The notes: generated by a model from the sequence alone, not told the origin. 64,000 nucleotides of DNA from Marinomonas ostreistagni (GCF_016888445.1 NZ_JAFEKF010000004.1:248001-312000); one strand, 5' to 3'. Positions 1 through 9,984 are shown, numbered from the stretch's first letter. Program-made: numbers and translations.

Positions 1-1470
1 TACTGAGCGTGTGCTCTTAGGGGTGCTGCTTTTGGTGTCGGGTTGTGTCCACACCACCAGCTCTTTACCTGGCATCAATGGATCGCCAATGCCCATGTTG
101 TTCCAACGAGCTAAGGTTTTGCTGTTGGTATTGTAGCGATTAGCGATGCTCCAGAAACTGTCGCCTTTTTTAACCGTGTAGCGTGTCTTTGTGCGGTTAT
201 TGCTTGGCGCACGCGACTGCTTGGCCAATAAGCGCTGGTGTGAGCTTAGCGTGTAGCTTTCTGAGCTTTTGCCGGCGATCGGGATCATCAGCTGCTGACC
301 AACACGAATCAAAGAGGTGTCAATCTTGTTGATGTTTTGTAGCACACTCACCGCCGTGTTGTGATCGCTGGCAATGCTGCCTAGGTTGTCACCCGCGCGC
401 ACAGTGTAGCGTACCCAAGTGACACGATCTTCAGGCGCTACTTGTGCCAGTTGTGTGCGGAATTGTTTTGCTGTTTCCACGGGGACTAGCAGCTTGTGTG
501 GGCCATCTGGGGCAGTCGCCCATTGATTATAAGCTGGGTTCAGTAGGTACAGTTCATCGATGCTAATGCCGGCCATTTCTGCGGCTTGAGCAAGATCGAT
601 TTGGCCACCGGTGTTCACTTCTTCAAAGTAGGGTTTGTTGGCAATGAATTTGGTCTCATAGCCGTACGCCGCTGGGTCTTTCATGATTTTGGCTAATGCC
701 ATTAACTTAGGCACGTAAGCGCGCGTTTCGCGCGGTAAGTCTAGGGACCAGAAGTCGGTTGGTTTGCCGGCTTGTTTATTACGGCGAATGGCGCGCATGA
801 CGGTACCTTCACCTGAATTATAAGAAGCTAGCGCATGCAGCCAATCGCCATCAAACATGTTGTGCAGGCGCTTTAAGTAAGCAATGGCGGCTTGTGTCGA
901 GAGCACGATGTCACGACGACCATCCAACCACCAGGTTTGATCTAGGCCATACATTTGCCCAGTTGATGGGATGAATTGCCAAGGACCGGAAGCGCGGCCG
1001 TGGCTGTAGCCAAATGGATCAAAACCACTTTCAACGATCGGCAGTAGGGCAATCTCTAGCGGCAAGCCTTCTTTTTCAAGTTGCTCGACGATGTAGTACA
1101 GGTAGCGCTCGCCACGTTTACTGACACGGTCAAGGTAGTCAGGATGCGTGCGGAACCAGCGTAATTGCGACTTTAAACGGGGCTTGTCCACATCCAGATC
1201 CATTTGGTAACCGGCACGGATGCGCTCCCAAAGGTCTTCAGGTGGTAAAGCTTCTACTTTAGCGGCTTTGGCTTTTTTGGCTTTTGCCTCTTCGGAAACG
1301 ACAGGATCGACCATGTCGATGTAGTCGATTTCACCGGCCTCAGCTTCTGGGGCGCCAATGGCTTCGTTTTCGGCGTCGATCTCGGCGATCTCAGCGGAGT
1401 TTTGGTTGAAGGACTGACAACCGGTCAGGATGCTTCCAGCCAGCACCGCGATGAGTAAATTTCTATTCAT
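1..1470 (-). CDS. mltD: Membrane-bound lytic murein transglycosylase D, 3' end cut by window edge
   Basis: This outer-membrane lipoprotein cleaves the glycan strands of peptidoglycan. The reading frame opens at the ATG at 1470-1468 and stays open to base 1, giving 490 codons with no stop. Residues 1-18 form a lipoprotein signal with lipobox LTGC (acylated Cys18). A transglycosylase SLT domain follows, with the catalytic glutamate in PIVESGFDP (about Glu147) and the downstream SGPWQFIPSTG motif. Two LysM peptidoglycan-binding repeats are visible near the C-terminus. E. coli MltD is about 450 residues, so only a short tail, perhaps another LysM, is missing. It sits head-to-tail with gloB, as in many gammaproteobacteria. 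Confidence 0.95.
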   Translation of the reverse strand, partial: MNRNLLIAVLAGSILTGCQSFNQNSAEIAEIDAENEAIGAPEAEAGEIDYIDMVDPVVSEEAKAKKAKAAKVEALPPEDLWERIRAGYQMDLDVDKPRLKSQLRWFRTHPDYLDRVSKRGERYLYYIVEQLEKEGLPLEIALLPIVESGFDPFGYSHGRASGPWQFIPSTGQMYGLDQTWWLDGRRDIVLSTQAAIAYLKRLHNMFDGDWLHALASYNSGEGTVMRAIRRNKQAGKPTDFWSLDLPRETRAYVPKLMALAKIMKDPAAYGYETKFIANKPYFEEVNTGGQIDLAQAAEMAGISIDELYLLNPAYNQWATAPDGPHKLLVPVETAKQFRTQLAQVAPEDRVTWVRYTVRAGDNLGSIASDHNTAVSVLQNINKIDTSLIRVGQQLMIPIAGKSSESYTLSSHQRLLAKQSRAPSNNRTKTRYTVKKGDSFWSIANRYNTNSKTLARWNNMGIGDPLMPGKELVVWTQPDTKSSTPKSTRSV

Positions 1471-1528
1471 TCTGGTCACATTATATATAAGTTTGTCTGC
1501 ATTCTAAGGATTGACCCAATGAGGTCAA

Positions 1529-2308
1529 CTAAAAGCCATCTTTTGCACGTCGGATTTGGGCAAAAGCACTGACTAGATCAGAGGCAGGTGTTTCATTTAA
1601 AAGCTGCGCTGCATGGTCGATGACGTGCGGCACATCAAAGCGGAAAAAGGGATTGGTTTGCACCTCAAGCGCAATGGTTGAGGGCAAGGTGACTTGTTGG
1701 TCTTGGCGAAGTGCTTGGGCGTCTTGATCGGCCTTTTCAAGCGCTTGGTTATCAGGGTCAATCGCTTTGGCAAAACGGTAATTAGCCAAGGTGTATTCAT
1801 GGGTGCCATAGACACGGGTGTCACCAGGTAATTCTCTGAGTCGGGTCATGGCGTTGAGCATTTGTGCAGGGCTGCCTTCGAACAAGCGGCCGCAGCCGCC
1901 ACGGAACAGCGTATCGCCGCACAGTAAGATCGGCGCGTCGTGTTCTGGCTCACCGAAGTAGCAAAGATGATCCAAGGTGTGCCCAGGCGTAGCGATGGCC
2001 ATTAATTCGACTTGATTAATGGTGATGGTGTCGCCTTGGCGTACTGGCACCGTGACTTTGTCAGGCGCAAGTGATTCTGGCCCGTATACTGGGCAATCGT
2101 AGCTATTGCGAAGTTCCGGGACACCGTCGGTGTGATCCCAATGGTGATGAGTCAAGATAATGCCGGCTAAGGTGACGCCATGGTTTTGACAGTAATCTTT
2201 GACAACGCTGGCATCGCCTGGGTCAACGGCCCAAATCTTTTTCTGTTCTGAATTTTCTGTGATCCAAATGTAATTATCATTCAATGCAGGTAACGGAAAA
2301 AATGTCAT
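1529..2308 (-). CDS. gloB: Hydroxyacylglutathione hydrolase (glyoxalase II)
   Basis: The enzyme hydrolyses S-lactoylglutathione to lactate and glutathione, the second step of methylglyoxal detoxification in the cytoplasm. The metallo-beta-lactamase metal motif THHHWDH lies at residues 53-59. Later metal ligands sit in the GHT, CGDTLF and GTHEYT segments, and the C-terminal glyoxalase II domain is present. At 259 residues it is the normal length. It is transcribed toward mltD with a gap of about 58 bases and is divergent from the methyltransferase, an arrangement also seen in E. coli. Confidence 0.97.
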   Translation of the reverse strand: MTFFPLPALNDNYIWITENSEQKKIWAVDPGDASVVKDYCQNHGVTLAGIILTHHHWDHTDGVPELRNSYDCPVYGPESLAPDKVTVPVRQGDTITINQVELMAIATPGHTLDHLCYFGEPEHDAPILLCGDTLFRGGCGRLFEGSPAQMLNAMTRLRELPGDTRVYGTHEYTLANYRFAKAIDPDNQALEKADQDAQALRQDQQVTLPSTIALEVQTNPFFRFDVPHVIDHAAQLLNETPASDLVSAFAQIRRAKDGF

Positions 2309-2407
2309 ATGCCCAACGTTATGTTTAAATGTTGCTTTAAAGGACCACGTAACAATGGTTGATACTTTTCGGGTCCATGTCGTCTATTAAGATTGAGAGA
2401 GCATTGT

Positions 2408-3142
2408 ATGTTGGATGATCAATCAAGACAATTATTCCAAGATTGGTATGCGACCGAGTTGGGTGAACGCCTGCTCAATCATGAGCATGAAGTGATTGAA
2501 CGCGTGCTGGACAATATGGTTGGCTATTACTTGGTGCAGCAGTCACCGCTGTTGCATCTTACGCTGCATAACCATCGTATTCGTGAAACCATTAAGTTGG
2601 CACCAGCGCTTGAGTTGGGTGCGCCTGATACCACCGTAGTGGCGAATATGAGCGAATTACCGCTTGAGCCAGATAGTGTGGATGCGATGGTGTTACACCA
2701 TACTTTAGATTTGTCTGCCAATCCGCATAAGGATTTGTACGAAGCGGCACGCACCTTATTGCCAAGCGGTAAGTTAATCATTGTTGGCTTCAATCCTTGG
2801 AGCTTTTGGGGCGTGCGGCGCTGTTTTAGTAAACGTCTCAAAGCACCATGGGCGGCACGTTTTATTGCTCATCGACGGCTCGAGGACTGGCTTAAAGTCG
2901 CAGGTTTGACACTTGAGCGCACTGAGTTTTTGAATTTTGATATGCCGTTGCAGTCGCCCCGTTGGCGTCAGCGCACAGGTTTTTTAGGACACTGTGCCCA
3001 AGCGATGAAATTGCCTATGGGCTGTATTTATGTGTTAACCGTAACCAAACAAACGCGACGTTATATTCCGACCAAGCCGCGCTGGAAAGCCACCAAAGTA
3101 CGTGTCCCGTTAACCAAACCGACCATCAGAGAGATCAATTAA
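2408..3142 (+). CDS. SAM-dependent methyltransferase, YafS-like
   Basis: This is a 244-residue class I methyltransferase of the small family found between gloB and rnhA (YafS in E. coli). Its substrate is not known. The N-terminal part has an EL-G-A-type SAM-binding strand. The middle segment ([20 protein letters not shown]) and the following [19 protein letters not shown] are typical of this methyltransferase type. I prefer the ATG at 2408, which has GAGAG about eight bases upstream, over the TTG at 2393. Four bases separate its stop from rnhA, so the two are probably co-transcribed. Confidence 0.85.
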   Translation: MLDDQSRQLFQDWYATELGERLLNHEHEVIERVLDNMVGYYLVQQSPLLHLTLHNHRIRETIKLAPALELGAPDTTVVANMSELPLEPDSVDAMVLHHTLDLSANPHKDLYEAARTLLPSGKLIIVGFNPWSFWGVRRCFSKRLKAPWAARFIAHRRLEDWLKVAGLTLERTEFLNFDMPLQSPRWRQRTGFLGHCAQAMKLPMGCIYVLTVTKQTRRYIPTKPRWKATKVRVPLTKPTIREIN

Positions 3143-3146
3143 GCCT

Positions 3147-3590
3147 ATGAAAGAAGTAACCCTCTATACCGATGGTGCCTGTAAAGGAAACCCAGGCATC
3201 GGCGGTTGGGGAGCTTGGCTAACATTCGGCGCACACGAAAAGCGTCTATGTGGCGGAGCTAATGACACCACCAATAACCGTATGGAGCTACAAGGCGCTA
3301 TCGAAGGCTTAAAGGCGCTGAAAGAGCCTTGTAAAGTCGACCTCTACACCGACTCCTCTTATGTGCAAAAAGGTATCACTGAGTGGCTTGCAGGTTGGAA
3401 GCGTAAAGGCTGGAAAACCGCCTCAAAGCAACCGGTAAAAAACCAAGAGCTGTGGCAAGAATTAGATGCCTTGTGCCAGAAACATGACGTAAAATGGCAC
3501 TGGGTAAAAGGTCACGCGGGCATTGAAGGCAATGAAATTGCCGATCAGCTGGCCAATCAAGGTATTGAAGAATTGAGGGCACAGGCGTGA
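3147..3590 (+). CDS. rnhA: Ribonuclease HI
   Basis: RNase HI degrades the RNA strand of RNA:DNA hybrids, removing primers and R-loops. All catalytic residues are visible: Asp9 in [11 protein letters not shown], Glu47 in NRMELQ, Asp69 in YTDSSYV, His123 in KGHAG and Asp133 in EIADQLA. The basic protrusion (GWKRKGWK) of the E. coli-type enzyme is present. At 147 residues it is a standard size. The stop codon overlaps the dnaQ GTG start, so the two genes are translationally coupled. In E. coli the same pair is divergent. Confidence 0.98.
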   Translation: MKEVTLYTDGACKGNPGIGGWGAWLTFGAHEKRLCGGANDTTNNRMELQGAIEGLKALKEPCKVDLYTDSSYVQKGITEWLAGWKRKGWKTASKQPVKNQELWQELDALCQKHDVKWHWVKGHAGIEGNEIADQLANQGIEELRAQA

Positions 3591-4321
3591 GACAAGTCGT
3601 ACTGGATACTGAAACCACGGGTATTGATCCCAAGCAAGGCCACCGTATCATCGAGATCGGTTGTGTTGAAATGGTGGGGCGAAAGCTGACTAATCGTCAC
3701 TTCCATGTGTACATTAATCCGCAACGCGAAGTGGAAGAAGAAGCTTTCAATGTTCACGGCATAGGCGATGATTTCCTCGCGGATAAGCCTCTTTTTGCTG
3801 CGATAGCGCAGGATTTCCTCGACTTTATTAAAGGTGCCGAACTGGTTATCCATAATGCCCCGTTTGACGTGGGCCACATCGATAATGAGTTCTCTAAACT
3901 GGGTAACTTCCCGAAAGTCGCCGATGTTTGTACCGTTTTCGATAGTTTGGCTTATGCACGTAAAAAACACCCAGGGCAGAAAAATAATCTAGATGCTCTG
4001 TGTAAGCGTTACGGCATTGATAACTCTCACCGAGAGTTGCACGGCGCCTTGTTGGACTCTGAGATTCTAGCGGACGTCTACTTGTTGATGACCGGTGGTC
4101 AGATCAGCATGAATGGTTTAGGCGGCGCTGACAGTGATGATTATGAGGCGCAGTTAGCGGTTCGACGTTTATCGCCTGACCGTCCGCCATTGCGTGTATT
4201 GCGTGCCAGCGATGAAGAGCTGGCGCTGCATGAGGAGCGTTTGGATTTGATCGATAAAAAATCCGGCCTATCGCTTTGGCGCAAACTTGAGAACCCACCG
4301 CTGGAACACGAGTCAGACTAG
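3587..4321 (+). CDS. dnaQ: DNA polymerase III epsilon subunit (3'-5' proofreading exonuclease)
   Basis: This is the proofreading subunit of the replicative polymerase core. It starts with GTG at 3587 inside the rnhA stop region (GTGA overlap). The DEDDh exonuclease residues are all present: Asp7 and Glu9 (DTETTG), Asp94 (NAPFD), His152 and Asp157 (HGALLDSE). The C-terminal tail after about residue 185 is where the alpha subunit is bound in this family. The length of 244 residues is typical. A strong terminator follows about 30 bases after the stop. Confidence 0.97.
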   Translation: MRQVVLDTETTGIDPKQGHRIIEIGCVEMVGRKLTNRHFHVYINPQREVEEEAFNVHGIGDDFLADKPLFAAIAQDFLDFIKGAELVIHNAPFDVGHIDNEFSKLGNFPKVADVCTVFDSLAYARKKHPGQKNNLDALCKRYGIDNSHRELHGALLDSEILADVYLLMTGGQISMNGLGGADSDDYEAQLAVRRLSPDRPPLRVLRASDEELALHEERLDLIDKKSGLSLWRKLENPPLEHESD

Positions 4322-4350
4322 TCAAGTAGGCGTACTTGGTTAAACACATC

Positions 4351-4372
4351 AGGGGCTGAGCGCCCCTTTTTT
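4351..4372 (+). terminator. Rho-independent terminator after dnaQ
   Basis: A 6-bp stem (AGGGGC / GCCCCT) with a 5-base loop is followed by a run of six T residues. It closes the methyltransferase-rnhA-dnaQ unit. Confidence 0.85.
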
Positions 4373-4444
4373 GTCTGCGCGCTTTCTACAAGGAAATAGT
4401 GCGCAAATACATAATCAAGGGCTATGGAAATACTGGGTGAATGT

Positions 4445-4469
4445 TAGCTTAGGCTATTGCGCTAAGCTA
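4445..4469. repeat. 8-bp inverted repeat upstream of sohB
   Basis: TAGCTTAG and CTAAGCTA are perfect inverted repeats separated by 9 bases and followed by only four T residues. It lies about 60 bases upstream of the sohB start. It could be an operator or a weak terminator; the sequence does not decide which. Confidence 0.4.
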
Positions 4470-4530
4470 TTTTGCCCCCATTACTTTGCAGACCCTTAGC
4501 GAAAAAATAATGCCTAATTAGGAGAATACA

Positions 4531-5559
4531 TTGGAGTTTTTAGCAGATTACGCCGGATTTTTGATTCGGTTACTCAGTATTGGTGTTGTCATTCTTTTAC
4601 TGGTGTCGGTGATTGCCAGTAGTAAAGGCAAACAGCAGCGTAAAGGGAACTTGTCTGTCACTAAGCTTAACGAAGGCTATCAAGCCATGAAGTCTGAGTT
4701 AAGTAAGCAGCTATTTGACAAGAAAGCCCTGAAGAAAGAGCAAAAAGCTGAGAAGAAACAAAAGAAAGCCCAAGCGAAGTCCAAAGATGAGACGTCAAAC
4801 GACAAGAAGCACGTTTATGTATTGGACTTTGATGGTGATATGAAAGCCTCTGCTGTGGCGTCTTTACGTGAAGAGATTACCGCAGTATTGAGTGTGGCTA
4901 AAACGACCGATGAAGTCGTAGTTCGTCTAGAAAGCCCAGGCGGTGTGGTGCACGGTTACGGCTTGGCCGCCTCTCAGTTGCAGCGTATTCGTGACAAGGG
5001 TATTCCATTAACCGTAACGGTCGATAAAGTGGCGGCCAGTGGCGGTTACATGATGGCGTGTGTGGCCGATAAAATCGTTGCCGCGCCCTTTGCGATTTTA
5101 GGTTCGATTGGTGTAGTAGCACAGGTGCCCAACATTCATCGCTTGTTGGAGCGTAATACCATTGACGTAGAGCTTCATACGGCGGGTAAATACAAGCGTA
5201 CCTTGACCATGTTGGGTGAAAATACAGACGAAGGGCGTGAGAAGTTTAAGCAAGATCTAGAAGACACTCACGATCTATTCAAGCGCTTCGTAGCCCAGAA
5301 TCGCCCAAGTTTAGATGTCGATGCCGTAGCAACGGGTGAGACATGGTATGGCTCAGAGGCGCTTGATAATCACTTGGCGGATGTGGTCATGACCAGCGAT
5401 AGTTACCTTGAGCAACTTTACCCAGAGGTGGATGTGCTACAAGTGAAGTACAGTGAGCCGAAAGCGTTAACCCAGCGACTGGGTTTTGGGGTATTGTCTG
5501 CGGTGGAGCAAAAAGCCACGACTTGGTTGTCCAAAGTTCTAACACATCGCGGTTATTGA
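4531..5559 (+). CDS. sohB: Probable inner-membrane protease SohB (S49 family)
   Basis: SohB is a membrane-anchored serine protease of the signal-peptide-peptidase (SppA/S49) family. The start is TTG at 4531 with an AGGAG Shine-Dalgarno six bases upstream. Residues 8-30 form an N-terminal membrane anchor. A lysine-rich linker covers about residues 60-93. The protease domain carries the nucleophile Ser170 (AASGGYM) and the general-base Lys222 (KYKRTL), both in the expected places. At 342 residues it matches the E. coli protein. It is convergent with csiV across a shared terminator. Confidence 0.93.
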   Translation: MEFLADYAGFLIRLLSIGVVILLLVSVIASSKGKQQRKGNLSVTKLNEGYQAMKSELSKQLFDKKALKKEQKAEKKQKKAQAKSKDETSNDKKHVYVLDFDGDMKASAVASLREEITAVLSVAKTTDEVVVRLESPGGVVHGYGLAASQLQRIRDKGIPLTVTVDKVAASGGYMMACVADKIVAAPFAILGSIGVVAQVPNIHRLLERNTIDVELHTAGKYKRTLTMLGENTDEGREKFKQDLEDTHDLFKRFVAQNRPSLDVDAVATGETWYGSEALDNHLADVVMTSDSYLEQLYPEVDVLQVKYSEPKALTQRLGFGVLSAVEQKATTWLSKVLTHRGY

Positions 5560-5578
5560 ATGATTAAACGCCAGCTGT

Positions 5579-5615
5579 AAAAAAGCCCTTAGCAGCGACT
5601 GCTAAGGGCTTTTTT
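5579..5615. terminator. Bidirectional terminator between sohB and csiV
   Basis: A 12-bp perfect stem (5584-5595 with 5599-5610) has a 3-base loop, an A-run before it and a T-run after it. It can therefore stop transcription from both strands. Confidence 0.9.
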
Positions 5616-5619
5616 ATGT

Positions 5620-6267
5620 CTAGCGACCAGACATTTCGTCGATAGCGTCTTCCAGTGGCATTGGCTCGAAGTAGATTAGAGTGCCAATCACAGGGTGATC
5701 AATGTAATTGAGTTTTTTGCTGGCGGTTTTATTGTGGAACGTCAGCGACAACACTTGGGCGGGGCTGGCCTGAGCTGTGCCCTCTAAAGTGTCTGGCTCA
5801 ATGGTGGCCTGATAGGCGTCATTAAAACGGTAATCTTGATAATGCAAGTTGGTTTCTAAGTAGCGTTCTAGCTTGAATGACACCGCGCCTTTAAAGTCAG
5901 CATAGCCATTGGTTTGGCTGTTGCTTTGGATAGCCTTATGAAATGATGCGCCTTTGTCTGGAAAGATTAGCGTCCATTCATTGTTGGTCAAAAGCTCGGT
6001 GCGAGCCGCTACGGTGCTGCGGAATTGTTCAAACGGTGAGCCTGACACACTCAGTGAGCGGCTTAAGTTTGGGTTGAACTCTGGCAGTGCTTGCGACGCT
6101 GGTAATGGTGCGTAGGGCACACTCTCAGAGCTCATGCTGCTGGACCACTTGAATGTCATGAGATATGCCTTGTAGGCACGTGCGGTATCGGGATTAAGGT
6201 CCTCTAAGTTCTGCGCACAAACGCTTGTACTTAGAATGCCTGCCGCTATTAAAGTGAATAGTTTCAA
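5620..6267 (-). CDS. csiV: CsiV-like periplasmic protein
   Basis: This is a 215-residue protein with a cleavable signal peptide (residues 1-18, ending SVCA|QN). The order mfd then csiV and the C-terminal pattern KKLNYIDHPVIGTLIYFEPM match the CsiV family. That family was described in Vibrio as a peptidoglycan-binding factor linked to D-amino-acid chemotaxis signalling and antibiotic response. The N-terminal strand YKAYLMTFKW fits the family's usual first strand. Its start overlaps the mfd stop by four bases (ATGA), so it is translationally coupled to mfd. The family call rests on context and the C-terminal motif; the exact function here is unknown. Confidence 0.75.
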   Translation of the reverse strand: MKLFTLIAAGILSTSVCAQNLEDLNPDTARAYKAYLMTFKWSSSMSSESVPYAPLPASQALPEFNPNLSRSLSVSGSPFEQFRSTVAARTELLTNNEWTLIFPDKGASFHKAIQSNSQTNGYADFKGAVSFKLERYLETNLHYQDYRFNDAYQATIEPDTLEGTAQASPAQVLSLTFHNKTASKKLNYIDHPVIGTLIYFEPMPLEDAIDEMSGR

Positions 6268-9200
6268 TGTAATAGTTCCAATGTTTTGAGAGTGTGGTTA
6301 AAGCGCTCGTCAGCGTTTTGCATATTAGCAACAAAGCGCAAAGTATCCGACCCCGAAAGCTTAAATTGGTCAGGCTTAGTCTGTATCAGCGAGATCAGTT
6401 TCATTGGATCCACTGGTGTGTTGCTCTTAAAGTGTATCTTACCTTCGTGCTGGTTGGCTTCTATTTTACTGATGCCAAGCTGCTCGGCTTTAAACTTGAG
6501 ACCAGTCTGGCGGAATAAGTTTTTGGTGGCGTCAGGCAGAAGGCCAAAGCGGTCGATCATTTCTACCTGCAGCTCCTTAAGGGCTTGCTCATCTTTGGCA
6601 CTGGCAATGCGCTTATATAAGATCAGTCGGTTGTGTACATCGCCAAGATAATCCTCTGGGATTAGGGCAGGGATGCGCAAGTTGATCTCGGTCTGTTGGG
6701 GCGAGCTGATATCCACGTCCGGCGATTCGCCATTTTTCAACGATTTCACTGCGCGATCGAGCATTTCCATAAAGAGGGAGAAGCCCACGTGCTCGATATG
6801 ACCACTTTGGCCCTCGCCTAATAGTTCACCGGTACCACGAATCTCAAGATCATGAGTGGCCAAGGTGAAGCCAGCGCCGAGTGTGTCGGCCATACTGATG
6901 GCTTCAAGGCGTTTTTCGGCATCAGGGGTGACTTTGCGATCGTCCGGCGTCAATAAATAAGCGTAGGCTTGATGGTGTGAGCGGCCGACGCGACCACGTA
7001 GTTGGTGCAATTGTGCTAGGCCAAACTTATCGGCGCGCTCAATGATGATGGTGTTGGCGTTGGGGACGTCGATACCAGTCTCAATAATGGTTGAACAGAC
7101 CAATACGTTAGCACGCTTGTGGTAAAAGTCCGACATGACTTGCTCAAGCTCGCGCTCACGCATTTGACCGTGACCAACGATGACGCGTGCTTCCGGTACC
7201 AGTGATGATAGGTCTTCAGCCGTTTTTTCAATGGTTTGGACTTCGTTGTGTAAGAAGTACACTTGGCCACCACGATACAACTCGCGCAAGATAGCCTCAC
7301 GGATTTGGTTGGCATCCTTTTGTTTCACGAAGGTCTTAACCGATAGACGTTTTGCTGGGGGCGTCGCAATGATCGACAAATCACGAATACCGCTTAACGA
7401 CATATTTAAGGTACGCGGGATCGGTGTCGCGGTCAGTGTTAAGATATCAACTTCAGCACGCAGGGATTTGAATTGATCCTTTTGTTTGACGCCAAAGCGG
7501 TGCTCTTCATCAATAATCACTAGGCCTAAGTTGGCGAATTTTATATCACCTTGAATGAGCTTGTGAGTGCCAACGACAATGTCTGCCTTGCCTTCTTCGA
7601 TGCGCTGAATCGCTTCATTGGTTTGTTTACCGGAACGAAAGCGAGACAGTAGCTCAATTTCTACTGGCCAGTCGGCGAAGCGGTCGCAGAAGTTGTCGTA
7701 ATGTTGTTGCGCTAATAGAGTAGTGGGCACAAGAACGGCGACTTGTTTACCGTCTTGCACGGCCAAAAAGGCGGCGCGCATGGCCACTTCGGTTTTACCA
7801 AACCCTACATCGCCACAGACTAAGCGGTCCATGGCTTTCTTGGCGGACATGTCACGGATGACGGCATCGATGGCCAGTTGTTGATCAGGTGTTTCTTCAA
7901 ACGGGAAGCCCGCGGCAAATTGTTTGTATGCTTCATCGGGTGAGGCAAAGGCGTGACCAATTTTGGATTCGCGTTTGGCGTAGATTTCAAGCAACTCGGC
8001 GGCTGTGTCGCGAGCTTTTTCGGCGGCCTTTTGCTTGGCATTGCTCCACTTATCAGTGCCCAATTTGTGCAATGGTGCATGGTCTTCATCGGCGCCGGTG
8101 TAGCGTGAGATCAGTTCTAGCGAGGAGACCGGCACATAAAGCTTAGCATCATTAGCATAACCTAGTGTGAGTAGCTCGGTTTCTTGCCCATCAATGGATA
8201 AATTGGTCAATCCGAGATAACGACCGACACCATGATCAATGTGCACCACCGGCGCACCGATACGTAGTTCGGTAAGGTTGCGAATGATGGCATCTTCGTC
8301 AATGTTAGACGCTTTACGTCGACGTGACTGAGTGACCCGCTCGCCAAGTAAGTCGCTCTCGGTAATGAGTGTGTAGGCATTCGGGGCTCTGAAGCCACCA
8401 GACACTAAGCCTTCGGTGATGCCAAGCGTTGGTAGTTGTTCGACAAAGTTATGCCAATCCAAGCATTGACTTGGGCGAATCTTGGCTTGTTGTAACAGCT
8501 CTAGTAGCGCTTCGCGTCGACCAGCGGATTCGGCGACGATCAAGGTGGGTTGAGTATCTTGCGCCAAGAATTGTTGTAACCGTGCCAATGGTTCAGCGAC
8601 TTGATGCTCGATCGCAAGCTTAGGTAAAGTGACCTCAGGGTGTTGGCTTGTCGTAAAGACGACGCCCGTGAACTGATTTAACTTGGCGAAAAACTCGCCT
8701 TCAAGTAGGCACAACTCTTCAGGCTTTAGAATCGGTTTTTGAACATCATAGGCCAAGGATTCGTAACGTGTTTTGTAATCTTGTAGGGTGGCGCCAATGT
8801 ACTCGTTGATCTGTTCGTTTCGGACCAGAAGGGTTTGTTCAGTTAAATAGTCGAATAGGGTGGCCGTGTGCTCGAAAAATAGTGGCAAGTAGTACTCAAT
8901 GCCACCAGGGATAATGCCCTCGGTCACGTCTTGATAAATTGGGCTGCTAAGTGGGTCGGCTTCAAAGCGTTCACGGAAACGTTTGCGGAAGTGCGTAATC
9001 CCTTGCTGGGTAGTGGCGATTTCACGCGCCGGTAGAATCTTGATTTCACTGACTTTTTCAATGGTGCGCTGACTCTCAACATCAAACCAACGAATCGATT
9101 CAATTTCGTCGTCAAACCATTCAACACGAATAGGGTTGCTCACCCCCATGGGGAACACATCCATGATCGCGCCGCGAACGGCAAATTCACCATGGGTCGT

Positions 9201-9668
9201 GACGGTGTCAACATTGAGATAGCCGCCATTGCTAAGTCGATCAGAAAGCTGCTTTTGCTCGACGATTTGACCAAGCGTTAGATCGAAGCGCTGAGCATCT
9301 ATATGTTCTTCAGGACAAATCCGAGTCAATGCTGACGCCGTAGTAGTTAATACAATGCCGCGTGACAGGTCACGGATCTGGGCTAGGGTGTTGAGTCGAT
9401 CTGAAATGATATCTTGGTGCGGCGAGAAGCTATCATAAGGCAGTGTTTCCCAGTCCGAAAAACGCAACACGGGTAAGGTGTGATCGGTGAAAAAGCGAAT
9501 ATTGTCTTCAAGCTCATTGAGTTCAGTGGCGCTGGCGGCAATGTAAAGCAACGGCGCTGGGGCAGACTGGGCGATGTCGACCATGGACTTAGCTTTGTGG
9601 CTTAAGTTTTCGGCTTCTAGATGGTTTTTGAAACCAGCTTTAAAGTTTAACGATGTCGTTTTAGTCAT
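6264..9668 (-). CDS. mfd: Transcription-repair coupling factor Mfd
   Basis: Mfd removes RNA polymerase stalled at DNA lesions and recruits UvrA for nucleotide excision repair. At 1134 residues it is normal length. The UvrB-homology region is N-terminal. The RNAP-interaction domain lies around residues 460-540. The superfamily 2 translocase has Walker A GDVGFGKTE near residue 623 and Walker B DEEH near 719. The motif V/VI region includes HQLRGRVGRS, and a C-terminal TRCF domain follows. csiV overlaps its 3' end. Confidence 0.98.
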   Translation of the reverse strand: MTKTTSLNFKAGFKNHLEAENLSHKAKSMVDIAQSAPAPLLYIAASATELNELEDNIRFFTDHTLPVLRFSDWETLPYDSFSPHQDIISDRLNTLAQIRDLSRGIVLTTTASALTRICPEEHIDAQRFDLTLGQIVEQKQLSDRLSNGGYLNVDTVTTHGEFAVRGAIMDVFPMGVSNPIRVEWFDDEIESIRWFDVESQRTIEKVSEIKILPAREIATTQQGITHFRKRFRERFEADPLSSPIYQDVTEGIIPGGIEYYLPLFFEHTATLFDYLTEQTLLVRNEQINEYIGATLQDYKTRYESLAYDVQKPILKPEELCLLEGEFFAKLNQFTGVVFTTSQHPEVTLPKLAIEHQVAEPLARLQQFLAQDTQPTLIVAESAGRREALLELLQQAKIRPSQCLDWHNFVEQLPTLGITEGLVSGGFRAPNAYTLITESDLLGERVTQSRRRKASNIDEDAIIRNLTELRIGAPVVHIDHGVGRYLGLTNLSIDGQETELLTLGYANDAKLYVPVSSLELISRYTGADEDHAPLHKLGTDKWSNAKQKAAEKARDTAAELLEIYAKRESKIGHAFASPDEAYKQFAAGFPFEETPDQQLAIDAVIRDMSAKKAMDRLVCGDVGFGKTEVAMRAAFLAVQDGKQVAVLVPTTLLAQQHYDNFCDRFADWPVEIELLSRFRSGKQTNEAIQRIEEGKADIVVGTHKLIQGDIKFANLGLVIIDEEHRFGVKQKDQFKSLRAEVDILTLTATPIPRTLNMSLSGIRDLSIIATPPAKRLSVKTFVKQKDANQIREAILRELYRGGQVYFLHNEVQTIEKTAEDLSSLVPEARVIVGHGQMRERELEQVMSDFYHKRANVLVCSTIIETGIDVPNANTIIIERADKFGLAQLHQLRGRVGRSHHQAYAYLLTPDDRKVTPDAEKRLEAISMADTLGAGFTLATHDLEIRGTGELLGEGQSGHIEHVGFSLFMEMLDRAVKSLKNGESPDVDISSPQQTEINLRIPALIPEDYLGDVHNRLILYKRIASAKDEQALKELQVEMIDRFGLLPDATKNLFRQTGLKFKAEQLGISKIEANQHEGKIHFKSNTPVDPMKLISLIQTKPDQFKLSGSDTLRFVANMQNADERFNHTLKTLELLH

Positions 9669-9843
9669 GTGTTTGATTGGCTTGTAAAAATGTGTGGTTA
9701 AACGTTTAAGCGCGTGTTTTAAGTATTGTGGCGTGTAAAGGATGGGCGAGCAACTGAAAGGTGAGCATTGCGGTGCTTTTGTCTCAAATCGTAGCGCTTG
9801 GCAACATTGTGTAAGAAAATAACAGGCTATGACGCTCGGAAAA

Positions 9844-9867
9844 GACGTTTATACCAAAATAAACGTC
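9844..9867. promoter_or_regulatory. Perfect 9-bp dyad in the mfd-nqrA intergenic region
   Basis: GACGTTTAT and ATAAACGTC form a perfect 9-bp inverted repeat around a 6-base centre. No T-run follows, so an operator is more likely than a terminator. It lies about 90 bases upstream of the predicted nqrA -35 and about 175 bases upstream of mfd. The 428-base gap 9669-10096 holds no convincing gene; the rest of it is described in the next two entries. Confidence 0.45.
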
Positions 9868-9929
9868 GCTTATAGTTGTTATTTCTAGGTTTTTGCCCTT
9901 TCCCCATGCTTAAAGAAAGCGTCCGCTAG

Positions 9930-9958
9930 TAGTCAACGAAGGCAATGACCTCTATAAT
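9930..9958 (+). promoter_or_regulatory. Sigma70 promoter for the nqr operon
   Basis: A perfect -10 (TATAAT, 9953-9958) is preceded at 17 bases by TAGTCA (9930-9935, 4 of 6 matches to TTGACA). Transcription would start near 9965, leaving a leader of about 130 bases that contains the structured element at 9985-10059. Confidence 0.65.
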
Positions 9959-9984
9959 ACGCAGGTTTTTTCGGTGAAGTGAGA

